Below are positions 63,694-64,000 of a stretch of 64,000 nucleotides of DNA, one piece after another. The stretch is from Pyropia yezoensis (lineage: Eukaryota; Rhodophyta; Bangiophyceae; Bangiales; Bangiaceae). Under the pieces are notes generated by a model. The model made no database searches. It was not told the DNA's origin and was given only the letters and a program-made list of their open reading frames with translations. Position 1 is the stretch's first letter. Every line of letters begins with the position of its first letter. The stretch lies in the NCBI GenBank assembly GCA_009829735.1, contig CM020618.1, positions 37,672,894 to 37,736,893 on the forward strand, read 5' to 3'. The position numbers and the translations under genes are program-made.

Positions 63694-64000
63694 ATGGCCT
63701 CCCGCATTGCCGCCGCGGCTGCTTCGCTGGCTCGCACCAGCCGCCGCGGCCTCGCGGCGGCGGCGGCCACCCCCCCCCCCCCCGCTGGTCGGGCGTGCCG
63801 CAGGGCCCCCCTGACGCCATCCTCGGCGTCACGCAGGCGTTTGGGCGTGACCCCTCCCCGCGCAAGATCAACCTGGGCGTCGGCGCCTACCGTGATGACG
63901 ACGGCGCGCCGTACGTCCTGCCGTCGGTGCGGGAGGCCGAGGCGCGCGTCACCGCTCGTGCGCTGAACATGGAGTACCTGCCTGTGGCGGGCCACGCCGG
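63694..64000 (+). CDS. Aspartate aminotransferase, N-terminal part (cut by window end)
   Basis: ATG 63694 opens a basic, Ala/Arg/Ser-rich leader ([19 protein letters not shown]) typical of a mitochondrial or plastid presequence. After the 14-base C run at 63770-63783 the conserved protein continues in another frame: [12 protein letters not shown], then [20 protein letters not shown] and [10 protein letters not shown], the classical N-terminus of eukaryotic aspartate aminotransferase (residues that precede the substrate-binding GVGAYR). The enzyme exchanges the amino group between aspartate and 2-oxoglutarate using PLP. The frame change at the C run is most likely a run-length error. The PLP lysine and the rest lie beyond the window. 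The leader favours an organellar isoform. Confidence 0.9.

Noticed and set aside
1-64000. tRNA or rRNA genes, bacterial defence or CRISPR systems
   Set aside because: No T-loop/acceptor patterns or rRNA core sequences were noticed, and gene structure is eukaryotic. A covariance-model scan would be decisive.

Overview
The window is very GC-rich nuclear DNA of a photosynthetic eukaryote. Coding stretches are packed with Ala, Gly and Pro codons, G and C homopolymers of 10 to more than 20 bases are everywhere, genes lie on both strands with few short introns, and there is no bacterial operon structure. A plastid phosphate translocator, two further plastid-type proteins and a GH113-type mannanase-like enzyme fit a bangiophyte red alga (Porphyra/Pyropia type, whose walls contain mannan). 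That is my best guess from composition and gene content, not proof; another GC-rich alga is possible.

Layout: 1-5.5 kb is gene-poor. It carries low-complexity repeats, two transposase-like remnants and two unusual paired palindromes. At 5.9-7.9 kb lies a two-exon gene that appears to fuse a RING finger to a degenerate Rho-like GTPase. At 8.5-9.1 kb lies a decayed, internally deleted HSP70 copy, and at 10.3-11.4 kb a Vta1/LIP5 homologue. An intact HSP70 (minus, 13.4-15.4 kb) is divergent from an ArfGAP2/3 (plus, 16.8-18.2 kb), which converges on the TFIIH helicase XPB (minus, 18.8-21.4 kb). A large Gly/Pro/Ala-rich coiled-coil protein spans 23.6-27.5 kb, followed by a DusB-like tRNA-dihydrouridine synthase (28.1-29.8 kb). 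That converges on a USP22/Ubp8-like deubiquitinase (30.9-34.7 kb).

A 962-bp non-autonomous DNA transposon sits at 36.6-37.6 kb. Then come a DUF218/YdcF-like protein (39.0-40.0 kb), the plastid translocator (minus, 40.6-41.8 kb), an Ala-rich putative winged-helix nuclear protein (43.7-46.5 kb), about 4 kb of homopolymer-rich DNA, a secreted GH113-like hydrolase (50.5-52.0 kb) and a plastid lipocalin-like protein (52.5-53.7 kb). From about 53.7 to 58.6 kb composition is more balanced: a stand-alone RNase H and an intron-containing gene of unknown function. The right end holds another multi-exon unknown gene (58.6-59.8 kb), a conserved plastid-type protein (60.7-62.2 kb) and the 5' end of an aspartate aminotransferase cut by the window edge.

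The genes are mostly unrelated housekeeping functions: proteostasis (HSP70, USP, Vta1, ArfGAP), transcription/repair (XPB, USP22-like), tRNA modification, plastid export and amino-acid metabolism. Several reading frames change frame exactly at long G or C runs. This most likely reflects wrong homopolymer lengths in the assembly. No prokaryotic defence system, CRISPR array or recognisable tRNA/rRNA gene was seen. The most unusual items are the RING/Rho-like fusion, the paired palindromes around a transposase-tail ORF, the complete small transposon, and the HSP70 pseudogene that keeps 3'-UTR homology.
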